Assembly (NCBI RefSeq): GCF_003339525.1
Contig: NZ_CP031124.1
Span: forward strand, 1,302,001 to 1,366,000
DNA length: 64,000 nucleotides
Origin: Ephemeroptericola cinctiostellae
GTDB taxonomy: Bacteria; Pseudomonadota; Gammaproteobacteria; Burkholderiales; Burkholderiaceae
Direction of reading: 5' to 3'
Of this stretch, positions 36,136-46,018 are shown piece by piece. Each line of letters begins with the position of its first letter. Position 1 is the stretch's first letter. Under the pieces are notes generated by a model. That model saw nothing but the letters and a program-made list of their open reading frames with translations, ran no database searches and was not told where the DNA came from. The translations under genes and the position numbers were made by a program.

Positions 36136-37539
36136 TTAGTAGCGGTAATGTTCTGGCTTGTAAGGGCCTTCTTTTTTCACGCCAATGTACGCTGCTTGCT
36201 CATCCGTCAAGACGGTTAATTTTGCACCGATACGACCTAAATGGAGACGAGCCACCTTTTCATCAAGGTGTTTTGGCAAAACATACACTTCATTGCCGTA
36301 ATTGTCACCGTTTTGGAACAATTCGATTTGTGCCAAAGTTTGGTTGGTGAATGAATTGCTCATCACAAATGAAGGGTGACCTGTGGCGCAGCCGAGGTTA
36401 ATCAAGCGACCTTCAGCGAGTAAAATAATGCGTTTGCCATCAGGGAAAACGATGTGGTCAACTTGTGGTTTGATGTTGTCCCATGTCAAATCTTTGATGC
36501 CTGCGATGTCGATTTCGTTGTCAAAGTGACCGATGTTGCAGACGATGGCTTGATCGCGCATTTTGTCCATGTGTGCACGGGTGATGATGTTGAAGTTGCC
36601 CGTGGTGGTCACGAAAATATCGGCATCGCCAACCACGTCGTCCAAAGTCACGACACGGTAACCTTCCATTGCCGCTTGTAATGCACAGATTGGATCGATT
36701 TCAGTGATCATCACCGTCGCACCGAGGCCGCGCAATGATTGAGCTGAGCCTTTACCCACGTCACCGTAACCGCATACAACGGCCACTTTGCCTGCGATCA
36801 TCACGTCGGTGGCACGCTTAATGCCATCAACCAATGATTCACGGCAGCCATACAGGTTGTCAAATTTTGATTTGGTCACAGAGTCATTGACGTTGATGGC
36901 TGGGAATGGCAATGCGCCTTGTTCTTGCAAAGAGTACAAACGTTTCACACCTGTGGTGGTTTCTTCAGTCACGCCTTTGATTGAAGCCAAACGTGTTGAA
37001 TACCATGTTGGATCAATCGCGAGTTGGGCGCGGATTGAAGCGTACATAATGGTTTCTTCTTCAGAGCCAGGGTTGGCAATGACGTTGATGTCTTTTTCAG
37101 CGCGTGCACCGATGATGAGGAGCATGGTGGCATCGCCGCCATCGTCCAAAATCATGTTGGCGTACAGGCCATTGCCCCAGTCGAAAATTTTGTGGGTGAA
37201 CGCCCAGTATTCTGTCAATGATTCGCCTTTATAAGCGAATACAGGCGTGCCTGTTTCAACGATCGCAGCTGCGGCGTGGTCTTGGGTTGAGAAAATGTTG
37301 CACGACACCCAACGCACTTCCGCGCCCAGCTCTTGCAAGGTTTCGATCAAAGCCGCTGTTTGGATGGTCATGTGCAGAGAGCCTGCAATGCGTGCACCTT
37401 TGAGTGGTTTTGATGTGCCAAATTCCTTGCGGATTGACATTAAACCAGGCATTTCCGTTTCTGCGATGTTGAGTTCTTTACGACCCCATGCAGCCAAAGT
37501 GATGTCGGCAATGTGGGCGTTTTCCGTGATGTAAGCCAT
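36136..37539 (-). CDS. ahcY: S-adenosylhomocysteine hydrolase
   Basis: A 467-residue NAD-dependent hydrolase splitting S-adenosylhomocysteine into adenosine and homocysteine, relieving product inhibition of methyltransferases. Signatures: [51 protein letters not shown], the NAD-binding [29 protein letters not shown] and the C-terminal KPEHYRY. It includes the roughly 40-residue insertion usual in proteobacterial forms. GGAG before the ATG at 37539 was used rather than the TTG four codons upstream. First gene after the SAH riboswitch. Confidence 0.97.
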   Translation of the reverse strand: MAYITENAHIADITLAAWGRKELNIAETEMPGLMSIRKEFGTSKPLKGARIAGSLHMTIQTAALIETLQELGAEVRWVSCNIFSTQDHAAAAIVETGTPVFAYKGESLTEYWAFTHKIFDWGNGLYANMILDDGGDATMLLIIGARAEKDINVIANPGSEEETIMYASIRAQLAIDPTWYSTRLASIKGVTEETTTGVKRLYSLQEQGALPFPAINVNDSVTKSKFDNLYGCRESLVDGIKRATDVMIAGKVAVVCGYGDVGKGSAQSLRGLGATVMITEIDPICALQAAMEGYRVVTLDDVVGDADIFVTTTGNFNIITRAHMDKMRDQAIVCNIGHFDNEIDIAGIKDLTWDNIKPQVDHIVFPDGKRIILLAEGRLINLGCATGHPSFVMSNSFTNQTLAQIELFQNGDNYGNEVYVLPKHLDEKVARLHLGRIGAKLTVLTDEQAAYIGVKKEGPYKPEHYRY

Positions 37540-37667
37540 TGTGTGCTCCAAAAATAAAAGGGGGGCAGCAGGCGTAGACGGTCAAGTAACGATGACCTGA
37601 GGTACGCTCGCCTTTAAGTTTAGTTCCCCGAGGTGTTAAAAGTGTTTAACGGGTGTTTAACATTAAA

Positions 37668-37772
37668 GCGAGCGCCGTTGAATGCCTCTAAAAATAAACT
37701 TTAAGGGCCACATTTGCCAAGCCTAGCGGTGTTGGGTTTAACGGGTCAACACACGTCGCAGCGCTCCTTGGC
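37668..37772 (-). promoter_or_regulatory. SAH riboswitch
   Basis: On the minus strand: GCCAAGGAGCGCTGCGACG (37772 down to 37754), then AGGCTTGGCAAATG (about 37727-37714), then CAACGGCGCTCGC (37680-37668). These match the SAH-aptamer consensus order CCGAGGAGCGCUGCAACG ... CAGGCUCGG ... AACGGCGCUC. GCCAAG/CTTGGC forms P1 and GAGCGC/GCGCTC the long-range helix. The class switches on ahcY when SAH accumulates. Downstream GGCGAGCG (37612-37605) can pair with CGCTCGC of the aptamer, offering an expression platform. Confidence 0.9.
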
Positions 37773-37932
37773 AAAACGGTTCGAAATTGTAGCATAATTC
37801 TTGGGTTTGTAACAGTGCTGCGCTACAATGGCAGGATTACACGGCGTATGGGTTTGTACCGACATGCGTGCTTGTTTTTGATTCGTTTTAATTTATTTAA
37901 GTTTTATTTAAGTTTGCTGTCTTGTTTATGGA

Positions 37933-38784
37933 ATGCACATGTCTATTACCCAACGTTATGCCGTCATTGGCAACCCCATCGCTCACAGCCGTTCACCTGA
38001 AATTCATGCCGCATTTGCACAGCAATTTAACATTGACTTAAGTTATGAGCGCATCTTGGCACCGTTGGGTGGCTTTTCTGATTGTGTGAAAGAGATGCGC
38101 GCTGTGGGGTTTTTGGGGGCCAATGTCACTGTGCCATTTAAATTGGATGCCTTTGCTTATGCTGATGAGCGCAGCAGTGCGGCGCAATGGGCGGGAGCGG
38201 CGAATACATTGGTTTTGGGCGATCGCGTATTGGCGGACAACACCGATGGTTTTGGCATTGTTCGTGACATCATACATAATTTAAACACGCCGTTGTCTGG
38301 ACGACGCATCTTGTTGCTGGGGGCGGGTGGTGCGGCGCGAGGCACCTTGCAAGCGCTGTTGTTGCAGAAGCCTAAAATGATTGTGGTTAAAAACCGCAGC
38401 TTGGATAAAGCGCAAGCGTGGTTGAAGGATGTGCAACGCACCGCAGATTTTGCTGAGGTGTTGGGCGATGCCCATTTGATGGTCAGGGCATGGGACGATG
38501 ATGCGATGGATGACTTTGATGTGGTCATCAATGCCACGGCCAGTGGTTTGGGTGATTTTTTTGCACCGCCATCGGGGGTGTGTTTTGCCGACAAGGCGTT
38601 GGCATATGACATGATGTATGGCAAAGTCACCCCTTTTTTGCAATGGGCCATCGACAACCACGCATTGACTGCTGATGGCTGGGGCATGTTGGTGGAGCAG
38701 GCGGCAAAAAGTTTTAGCATCTGGCATGGTGTGACGCCTGATACGAGTACATTGATTGCCAATCCGCCATATAAAGGGGCTTAA
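37933..38784 (+). CDS. aroE: Shikimate dehydrogenase
   Basis: A 283-residue NADP-dependent enzyme reducing 3-dehydroshikimate to shikimate. N-terminus RYAVIGNPIAHSRSPEIHAAFAQQF; NVTVPFK with the catalytic lysine; NTDGFGIVRDI; Rossmann loop LLLGAGGAARGTLQALL and the NRS segment (KNRSLDKAQ); GWGMLVEQAAKSF near the C-terminus. The second ATG (37939, GGAA upstream) is an equally plausible start. Followed by mtgA three bases later. Confidence 0.96.
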   Translation: MHMSITQRYAVIGNPIAHSRSPEIHAAFAQQFNIDLSYERILAPLGGFSDCVKEMRAVGFLGANVTVPFKLDAFAYADERSSAAQWAGAANTLVLGDRVLADNTDGFGIVRDIIHNLNTPLSGRRILLLGAGGAARGTLQALLLQKPKMIVVKNRSLDKAQAWLKDVQRTADFAEVLGDAHLMVRAWDDDAMDDFDVVINATASGLGDFFAPPSGVCFADKALAYDMMYGKVTPFLQWAIDNHALTADGWGMLVEQAAKSFSIWHGVTPDTSTLIANPPYKGA

Positions 38785-38787
38785 GGT

Positions 38788-39495
38788 ATGTGGCGAACAT
38801 GGGTTAAGCCGTATGTGTGCGCGCTGGTGGCGGTCGGTGTCGTGTTTCAATTGTGGTGTGTTGGCTGGATTGCCTTGTATGGCATGGGGGTGAAGCCATA
38901 CACGGCCTTCATGAAAGCCGAGCAAGTGCGCTTATTGATCACGAAGTTTCAACCCAGTTTGGAACGACAATGGGTGGATTACAATGACATGTCCGATAAC
39001 CTGAAGCGTGCGGTGGTGACTTCAGAAGATGCGGGGTTTGTGGAGCATGATGGGGTGGATTGGAATGCGATTGAGCAAGCCCGTTTGCGCAATGAAAAAA
39101 AAGGCAAAATCATCGCGGGTGGTTCGACCATTTCGATGCAGTTGACCAAGAATTTGTTCCTGTCATCCAATCGCAGTTACTTGCGTAAAGCCGAAGAAAT
39201 TGGCATGACCTACATCATGGAGGTCATGTTGCCGAAAGAGCGAATCTTGGAAATTTACTTGAATTCGGTGGAGTGGGGCGAAGGTGTTTTTGGTGCGCAA
39301 GCCGCTGCCGAGCATTATTTTAAAGGCGGTTCGGCAGCGAAGTTGTCGCCACAGCAGGCGGCAAAACTGGCGGTGATGTTGCCCGCACCCAAATATTATG
39401 ATTTGAATCGCAAAAGTCCGCGCATTGGACGCCGCGCCAATGTGATATTAAAACGCATGGGGGCGGCTCAGATTCCTGATGATGAAGGTGCATGA
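38788..39495 (+). CDS. mtgA: Monofunctional peptidoglycan glycosyltransferase
   Basis: A 235-residue GT51 enzyme polymerising lipid II into glycan strands. One N-terminal membrane anchor (residues about 12-34), then the GT51 motifs: VVTSEDAGFVEHDGVDWNAIEQA (catalytic Glu in SED), GGSTISMQLTKNLFLSSNRSYLRKAEE, KERILEIYLNSVEWGEGVFGAQAAAEHYF and SPQQAAKLAVMLPAPKYY. No transpeptidase domain. Begins three bases after aroE, so cotranscribed, as in many proteobacteria. Confidence 0.95.
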   Translation: MWRTWVKPYVCALVAVGVVFQLWCVGWIALYGMGVKPYTAFMKAEQVRLLITKFQPSLERQWVDYNDMSDNLKRAVVTSEDAGFVEHDGVDWNAIEQARLRNEKKGKIIAGGSTISMQLTKNLFLSSNRSYLRKAEEIGMTYIMEVMLPKERILEIYLNSVEWGEGVFGAQAAAEHYFKGGSAAKLSPQQAAKLAVMLPAPKYYDLNRKSPRIGRRANVILKRMGAAQIPDDEGA

Positions 39496-39629
39496 TCAAT
39501 TGAAGTGATCGTGCATGGGTTTATCAGATGGGCTGAGTGGCCGTGTAGACTGGTGGTGAGCGGAGCGCACCCCAGTCTTTTCATTTGTGATGTGGCTGTT
39601 TTTGATGTAAAAAACATTGAAAGGTTGTT

Positions 39630-40541
39630 GTGGGTTCAACTCCTCATTTTTCTTGGCGTGGGTATGCGTTATTGATAGGTTCGATGCTGTTGGTTGGGGC
39701 TTATGTGGCATTTTCAAAAGCACTGTTGCCGTATTTCCCACCCTTTGTGTTGGCTTGGTTGCGCTTCATCATTGCGGCCGTGTTCATGGCGCCGTGGTTG
39801 CTTGAGTGGCGAGGTCAGTGGCGTGGTGTGTCCCGCATGAACCGATGGGTGTTGTTTGGCATGTCTTTTTTTGGCAATTTTTTATTTACGATTTGCATGT
39901 TGTTTGGTGTGGCCAACACATCGGTTTCTGCGGCAGGCATCATCATGAGCCTTTTGCCAGCCACGATTGCTTTGTTTTCGGTGTTTTTTCTGAAAGAGCG
40001 ACTGAGTGGGGCGGTGATTCTGGCGATTGTGTTGGCCGTGTGTGGGGTGGCCAGTTTGAGTTTGAATAAGACCGATGCGAGTCAAACCTTATTGGGCAAT
40101 GTCTTGATGGTCGGTGCATTGGCATGCGAAGCAATGTACGTGGTTGGGGCCAAACATTTGACTGCAGGCTTCAGTGCAAAGCAAATTGCGGTGTCGATGA
40201 ACACCACAGGTTTGCTGTTGACCACACCGCTGGGTCTTTGGCAAACCAGTCAAATGGATTTGAGCCATGTGCCTTTGAATGCTTGGCTGCTGCTGGCTTT
40301 GTATGCGGTGGCGGCGAGTCAAATTGCACCGTGGTTGTGGTTTTTGGGTTTAAAACACATTCCAGCCAACCGAGCGGGGGTTTTGACGGTGGCTTTGCCC
40401 ATATCGAGTGCGACGATTGGTGTGTTTTGGTTTAAAGAGTTATTGACAGTGGCACATGTGTTTGCATTTGTGTGTGCATTGCTTGGGGTGTGGCTGGTGA
40501 CACGCCAACCCTTGCAAAAGAATTTTAAGAAAGCAGCATGA
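39630..40541 (+). CDS. EamA-family (DMT) exporter
   Basis: A 303-residue membrane protein with ten hydrophobic segments in two EamA repeats (first about 8-140, second about 150-290). Start is GTG at 39630 with AAAGG six bases before it. Blocks such as FAKALLPYFPPFVLAWLRFIIAA-like helix pairs and ALAVCGVASLSL are typical of RhaT/EamA exporters; the substrate (often amino acids or other metabolites) cannot be told. Its stop overlaps the mgtE start by four bases (ATGA). Confidence 0.88.
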   Translation: MGSTPHFSWRGYALLIGSMLLVGAYVAFSKALLPYFPPFVLAWLRFIIAAVFMAPWLLEWRGQWRGVSRMNRWVLFGMSFFGNFLFTICMLFGVANTSVSAAGIIMSLLPATIALFSVFFLKERLSGAVILAIVLAVCGVASLSLNKTDASQTLLGNVLMVGALACEAMYVVGAKHLTAGFSAKQIAVSMNTTGLLLTTPLGLWQTSQMDLSHVPLNAWLLLALYAVAASQIAPWLWFLGLKHIPANRAGVLTVALPISSATIGVFWFKELLTVAHVFAFVCALLGVWLVTRQPLQKNFKKAA

Positions 40542-42016
40542 TGGTGACTGATTTGAACGACGATTTTAAAAACGACAGCAGCACAGCGACCAGCGATGCG
40601 GGTCATCGGTTGGAGACTGAGCATGCGGCTCAGGCGCTTGCACTCGTTCATACTTTACTGAGTTGGGCTGAAAGTCAAGTGCGAGCAGACACCAGTGATG
40701 GGCATGCTTTGGTCATGCCCTTGGTGAATGCGGACATTGAATTGCGCTGGGTGCTTGAAGGCTTACACCCCGCCGACGTGGCGTATGTGTTGGAAGCTTT
40801 GCCTCTGGATGAGCGCTTGCACGTGTGGGGCTTGGTCAATCCCGATCAGGATGGTGAGATTTTACTGGAGGTGTCGGATTCAGTGCGTGAAACGCTGATT
40901 GCCGATATGAGTCGTCAAGAGTTGGTGGCGGCGACTGAAAGCTTAGATGCCGATGAAATTGCTGAGTTGGCGGATGATTTGCCGCGAGAGGTGGTTGAAG
41001 AAGTCGCCGAAAACATGCCGATCGAGGAGCGTGCACAGTTTCGTGCTGTGATGAGCTACCCCGATGATGCCGTGGGTTCAGCGATGGATTTTGAAATGCT
41101 CACGGTCAGTGAGGACATGACGCTGGACATGGTGTTGCGCCAATTGCGTGGCATGGAGGAATTGCCAGAGCAGACCGACCAAATTTTTGTGGTTGATAAA
41201 GACGGAGTGCTGCGTGGCAGTTTGAGCCTTGACCGCATTTTGGTCAATCAATCGGACATATTGGTGGCCGACGTCATGCGCGACGATGTGTTGCAATTGA
41301 ATCCACTCGACGACATGGACGACGCGGCGCAGGCATTTGAACGGTATGACTTGGTGAGTGCACCCGTGGTCGATGGGCAAAATCGCTTGGTGGGTCGTTT
41401 GACGATTGATGAAGTGGTGGATGCGATTCGTGAGCAAGGTGAATCGGAAGTCCTTGCTCAGGTTGGTTTGAAAGAAGAGCAAGACATTTTCTCGTCGGTG
41501 CCCAACGCTGTGCGCAACCGTGCCCCGTGGCTGTTGGTGAATTTGTTCACAGCAGGCACCGCCTCGTATGTTGCTTCACGTTTTGATGGTACGGTGCAGC
41601 ACATCGTTGTGCTCGCATTTTTGATGTCGATCGTTGCAGGCATTGGTGGGAACTCAGGCAATCAAACCATGACTTTGATCATCCGTGCATTGGCTTTGGG
41701 GCAAATCACCGGTTCGAATGTGCAGGATTTGGTGCGCAAAGAACTGGCCGTCACCAGTCTGATTGGCTTGGGTGGCGGTTTAATCGCGGCGGTGTTTGCC
41801 TATGTCATCTCGGGCAGTGCATCACTTGGTGCGGTGATGATGGCCTCGATGTTCATCAACATGTTGGTGGGTGCCGGCATGGGCATGCTGGTGCCGATGG
41901 TGCGAGAGAAAATGGGCAAAGACCCAGCCGTCGGTTCAAGCGTGCTGCTGACATTTGCCACCGACACTTTTGGCTTTTTAATTTTCTTGGGATTGGCGAC
42001 TATTTTCTTGTTGTGA
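40538..42016 (+). CDS. mgtE: Magnesium transporter MgtE
   Basis: A 492-residue Mg2+ channel. An acidic MgtE N domain (about residues 60-180, LHPADVAYVLEALPLDERLHVW; DEIAELADDLP) and two CBS domains (about 180-310, AVGSAMDFEMLTVSEDMTLDMVL; VADVMRDDVLQLNP) are followed by five transmembrane helices containing GIGGNSGNQTMTLIIRALALGQ, the pore signature. The cytosolic domains sense Mg2+ and close the pore. Translationally coupled to the EamA gene. Confidence 0.95.
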   Translation: MMVTDLNDDFKNDSSTATSDAGHRLETEHAAQALALVHTLLSWAESQVRADTSDGHALVMPLVNADIELRWVLEGLHPADVAYVLEALPLDERLHVWGLVNPDQDGEILLEVSDSVRETLIADMSRQELVAATESLDADEIAELADDLPREVVEEVAENMPIEERAQFRAVMSYPDDAVGSAMDFEMLTVSEDMTLDMVLRQLRGMEELPEQTDQIFVVDKDGVLRGSLSLDRILVNQSDILVADVMRDDVLQLNPLDDMDDAAQAFERYDLVSAPVVDGQNRLVGRLTIDEVVDAIREQGESEVLAQVGLKEEQDIFSSVPNAVRNRAPWLLVNLFTAGTASYVASRFDGTVQHIVVLAFLMSIVAGIGGNSGNQTMTLIIRALALGQITGSNVQDLVRKELAVTSLIGLGGGLIAAVFAYVISGSASLGAVMMASMFINMLVGAGMGMLVPMVREKMGKDPAVGSSVLLTFATDTFGFLIFLGLATIFLL

Positions 42017-43230
42017 CATGTCAGAGGCGTGTGTGGAATGACCAAACCCAAGTATCGTCCACGACAACGCTTAAGGCTTGTTTCGTCGACCCAAGCGTTC
42101 GACATGTTTTTTTGAAAATTGTCTTTTGTGTGATTTGACTTGCCTCGTGAGTCATCGGAAACAAGCAAAGCTCAATCCCTCTCTATTGCTGCATGTGGTG
42201 CTTGCAGTGGTTGATTGCATCAGGTCAATACACACCGTTTTATGCCAAATCAACACCTTCAACGTGCCCATTCAACAAGTCCTGTAACGCATGTGCCCGA
42301 CCATAAAGCAGTTAACCATTAGCAGGTGCGTTTTAATTAAATGCCTCAAAGTTAAAGAAATGTCTCCCCGCTGAAGCCTCTTCACCGTCAGGCAAAACCA
42401 CCAATAAACGTTTGGCCAACCGCTCGGTTGATTCAATTGATGCAGTCACAGTCAATTGATTTATAAAACCACTGATATAAAAATAACAACAAATAACAAC
42501 AAAACAGTCCCCCTGATGGTGGCTGATGAGAGGTGCGTTGCAATCGGTCATCCAATAGTCCAATAGCATTCATTTCAATTTTACCCATTTCATTGTTGGC
42601 TGGTTTGCTATGAAGTAAAGAAGCATTTTATTCCGTTCACATAATTGCTTAGTCTGATTTCCATGTGTTTATAGCGTATTTTTAACCTTGTCAAAACCAT
42701 TAATTTGAGGGGCAGGGCTTGGATTGTTCATGGTGAAACGCTTTTAAAAAACAAATTGACATGTTGGGATGATGTTAGTTACTATTGTGTAAGAAAAATA
42801 AAACAGGGGGCATTTTATGTGCTGTTTTAACGCACAGCTGCTGTGTTACCCAGAAAAAAGTTGTGACAAAAGTCGTTTTGATCACTGCTTTTTGCATGGC
42901 AATCCAACTAAAAAACAAGTCTTGCTGGAACGTCTGAATCTGGGGTGCTGGTTTTAAATAAAAGCCCGTTGAGTCACTGCAAAAAAACAAATCTATCCAA
43001 ATCTATCTATTAAATGCATGAAGCGCAATTCAGCAGTACAACGGTAAAGGCTTTGATCGTCTTACTGCTGCATCACTTTTTAGGCCGCAGTCTTGTGGTT
43101 TTCTGCGCAGAAATATTCTATAAAACCACAACTTAAGAATTGCCGCTGAACTGGGCGTTTGGGCATCACAGTGTCCAAGTCTCTTGTACCCCCTTGTGGC
43201 GGCTATCATCACCAATAGGAGAATTGAATC
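42017..43230. other. 1.2-kb stretch without a recognisable gene
   Basis: Several short open frames exist on both strands but none has a convincing ribosome site together with family resemblance. One minus-strand stretch (about 42030-42090) reads NAWVDETSLKRCRGRYLGLV, vaguely transposase-like, and may be debris. A 10-bp inverted repeat (TTGTGGTTTT/AAAACCACAA, 43093-43131) lies near the end. The region looks like decayed accessory DNA. Confidence 0.5.
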
Positions 43231-43923
43231 ATGAGTGAAAAACCCACAATCATCCTCGTACACGGTTTTTGGGGCGGGGCGGCGCATTGGAGCAAAGTCA
43301 TCCTCGCGCTTTCGCGCAAGGGGTTTGCCAAGTTGAATGCGGTGGAATTGCCGTTGACCTCGTTGGCTGATGACGCTGAAAGAACGCGCAAAATGGTGGC
43401 GCAACAATCTGGGCCTGTGCTGCTGGTTGGTCATTCATACGGTGGCGCCGTGATCACCGAAGCCGGTAACATGCCCAATGTGGTTGGGCTGGTTTACATT
43501 GCTGCTTTCGTACCTGATGCAGGTGAGAGCCCTGGCAGCATCACGCAAAGCAATCCACCCGCCGCCATCGCCAATGTCGTTCCTGACAGCGACGGTTACC
43601 TCTGGATCCAACAAGACAAGTTTCATGAAAGCTTCTGCCAAGACCTGACCGCGGATGAGGGGCTGATCATGGCGGTCACACAGAAAGCACCATTGGCCTC
43701 GACCTTCGGTGACAACGTCACCGCACCCGCATGGAAAAATAAACCGAGTTGGTATCAGATTTCCAGCGAAGACCGCATGATCAACCCAGAAAACCAAAAG
43801 AAAATGTCTGCACGCATCAATCCACGCAAGATCATTACGTTGGCATCGGGCCATGCATCGCTGGCCTCGAAAGCCGATGAGGTGGCAGCATTGATCGAAG
43901 AAGCGGCAGGTGATGTCACGTAA
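43231..43923 (+). CDS. Alpha/beta hydrolase (EstC/salicylate-esterase-like)
   Basis: A 230-residue alpha/beta-hydrolase. N-terminal TIILVHGFWGGAAHWSKV (oxyanion HG), nucleophile Ser69 in VGHSYGGAVITEA, acid probably Asp in SSEDRMINPENQ, and His in ASGHASLASKADEVA. This layout matches the small esterase group that includes plant salicylate-binding protein and bacterial EstC. AGGAGA precedes the ATG. Single gene; physiological substrate unknown. Confidence 0.85.
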   Translation: MSEKPTIILVHGFWGGAAHWSKVILALSRKGFAKLNAVELPLTSLADDAERTRKMVAQQSGPVLLVGHSYGGAVITEAGNMPNVVGLVYIAAFVPDAGESPGSITQSNPPAAIANVVPDSDGYLWIQQDKFHESFCQDLTADEGLIMAVTQKAPLASTFGDNVTAPAWKNKPSWYQISSEDRMINPENQKKMSARINPRKIITLASGHASLASKADEVAALIEEAAGDVT

Positions 43924-44413
43924 TGGTAATTAGTGGGGTTAAGCTTAACTTTGGTGCTAGGCCTTGCTGAAACATACATGAAAAAGTTGGCGTTCTCATG
44001 CATTGTTTCAGCATTGCCCAGTGAAGCTTGGCGATGGATTGCCTCCGTTAAAGGCATTTCGGAGAACAGGCGTTTGATCTGCGCATGATCATCTCATACG
44101 GGGTTACGGCATAATCCGATTTTAGGATTGAGTCAATCAACCTTTGCCTCGCGTATCCTTATTGGTTTGTGGCATTTGCTGTGGGCTGCGCCAACCTCAC
44201 GCTGTCTGTCTTCAATGAGGGTGAATTCATTGAATAATCTCCAAAAAAGGCTTTATGTTTCTCGTATTTAAATTCACATTTTAAATGCGGTGTTTGCGCT
44301 TGCGCTGGATTCTTCGGGTCGCTCACTATTTTTTATGTTGTATTTGACGGTGTTTAAAATAAATTTGTTCTTGGGCATTAAGTGCTCAATTTTTTCAAGT
44401 TGTTTTTTGGAAC
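43924..44413. other. Intergenic stretch
   Basis: About 490 bp between the hydrolase and folA with no supported gene. It is AT-rich in the second half. No clear terminator or repeat was seen. Confidence 0.45.
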
Positions 44414-44953
44414 TCACTTTTTGTCATTTAATTCATGTGCTTTTAACTGGTAATCCACAAAATCATAACCCAAGCCTGTCACCGCATCATGGTTGGTTTC
44501 ACGTGCGATCTCAAGCCACTCGGCTTTGTTCCACTCGGGGAAAAAAACATCTGCTTCAAAATCACGTTTGACTTCGGTCAATACCAAGCGGCTTGCCAGG
44601 GGCAAAGCGGCGGCATAGATTTGTGCACCACCAATAATGAACACCTCGGGTGTGGTTTTTTCTGGTTGATGTGCGGGTTCGCTGGCCAGTTGAATGGCCT
44701 TTTCCAACGTGGGGACAACGGTGCAGCCCGCAATGGTGAGATCCGTTTGACGAGAAATCACAATGTTCAAACGTTTGGGTAACGCGCGACCAATTGAATC
44801 ATACGTTTTTCGCCCCATGATGATGGGGTGATTCAGTGTGGTGCGTTTAAAAAACTGAAGGTCATTGGGCAAATGCCACAACAGTTGGTTGTTTTTACCC
44901 AAAGCACGGTTCTGTGCAACGGCAGCAATGAGGGTGATGCGGGGTGTGGTCAT
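44414..44953 (-). CDS. folA: Dihydrofolate reductase
   Basis: A 179-residue NADPH-dependent enzyme regenerating tetrahydrofolate. Signatures: ITLIAAVAQNRALGKNNQLLWHLPNDLQFFKRTT (Met20-loop region and the catalytic acidic residue in LPNDL), PIIMGRKTYDSIGRALPKRLNIVISR, and EVFIIGGAQIYAAALP. Length is in the usual range. Third gene of a probable thyA-EamA-folA transcript, 28 bp after the EamA stop, so the thymidylate synthase product is recycled by its neighbour. Confidence 0.96.
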   Translation of the reverse strand: MTTPRITLIAAVAQNRALGKNNQLLWHLPNDLQFFKRTTLNHPIIMGRKTYDSIGRALPKRLNIVISRQTDLTIAGCTVVPTLEKAIQLASEPAHQPEKTTPEVFIIGGAQIYAAALPLASRLVLTEVKRDFEADVFFPEWNKAEWLEIARETNHDAVTGLGYDFVDYQLKAHELNDKK

Positions 44954-44981
44954 GGTTAATCTACGTTTATGTTTTTAAAAA

Positions 44982-45890
44982 TTAATGTTGTTCAATCAGC
45001 TGCGATGGCGATGGGACGATTTGTACAATGATGATGCCCGCTAAAATCAAAGCACAGCCCAGATAGCCCATCGTGTTCAAACGTTCATCCAAAACAAGTG
45101 CGCCAGCCAAAGCGGCGAAAACGGTTTCCGCAGACAAAATGATGGCCGCTTCAGCAGGGCGTGCAAAACGCTGACCAACCACTTGCGAAGTGAAGCCGAC
45201 CCCCACAGAAATCACGCTCATGTAAGCAATCGGCCAAAACACGTCGGCCAAATGTGCGCTGTCAAAATTTTCTAAAGGCAAAGCAAAGCAACTTGCCAGC
45301 AAGCCGCAAACAATGAATTGACCCCATGAGACCAGCAAAGGTGCATGCAATTTGTCGGCAACACCACCAACCCACAACACATGCAAGGTGAATGGAATGA
45401 CTGTGGCCAGCACCCACAAATCACCGATGTTCAAATCCACTGCACCTGCGCCTGTGAGCAACCAAGTGCCGATCAAGCAACCCGCGGCCGCAGGCCAAAC
45501 CACCCAATGCGCACGGCGCTTGTACAAAATCCAGCCGAGTAACGGGACAAGTGGGACGTACAGTCCTGTTAAAAAACCTGCATTGGTCACGGTTGTGAAC
45601 GCCATGCCAACCTGTTGTAAGCTGGTACCCATGCACAACAAAACCCCCATCAGGGCAATTTGTAACCAGTCACGTTTTGACGGCGTGCGTTGGGCGGCCA
45701 CCAGCATTTTCCATTCGCGCCATACCAAAGGTGAAATCACCAATGCACCCAATAAAAAACGCACCCCAGTGAAGCTAAAGGGGCCAATGAATTTGGTGGC
45801 AATGGATTGTGGGACAAAAGCGCAACCCCATGCACATGCTGCGAGAAGGAGAAGTAAGTTGGCTTGAAGGCGTGAAAGTGTTTTGGTCAT
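44982..45890 (-). CDS. EamA-family (DMT) exporter
   Basis: A 302-residue protein with ten hydrophobic segments and two EamA repeats. CAWGCAFVPQSIATKFIGPFSFTGVRFLLGALVI at the start and PAEAAIILSAETVFAALAGALVLDERL near the end are typical of DMT exporters. The ATG at 45890 starts at the conserved region; neither it nor the upstream ATG at 45932 has a good ribosome site. Located between thyA and folA on the same strand; no reason is seen to link it to folate metabolism beyond position. Confidence 0.85.
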   Translation of the reverse strand: MTKTLSRLQANLLLLLAACAWGCAFVPQSIATKFIGPFSFTGVRFLLGALVISPLVWREWKMLVAAQRTPSKRDWLQIALMGVLLCMGTSLQQVGMAFTTVTNAGFLTGLYVPLVPLLGWILYKRRAHWVVWPAAAGCLIGTWLLTGAGAVDLNIGDLWVLATVIPFTLHVLWVGGVADKLHAPLLVSWGQFIVCGLLASCFALPLENFDSAHLADVFWPIAYMSVISVGVGFTSQVVGQRFARPAEAAIILSAETVFAALAGALVLDERLNTMGYLGCALILAGIIIVQIVPSPSQLIEQH

Positions 45891-46018
45891 TTTTAAAATC
45901 AATATTGCATTGTCATTGTATTTTTGCTGCAAAGACGGTGACGTCTTTGTCGCTCCCTAAATCAGACGTCGTCATTATTTTTTGGTCTGTGTTTTGACGA
46001 TCGTTGGTTCAACTCAAT

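Noticed and set aside
42030-42090. Minus-strand NAWVDETSLKRCRGRYLGLV as a transposase fragment
   Set aside because: Similarity to IS catalytic segments is too vague and no inverted repeats or further conserved blocks were found.
42333-42569. 78-codon minus-strand frame ending RLLVVLPDGEEASAGRHFFNF
   Set aside because: No ribosome site and no recognisable family; probably chance or debris.
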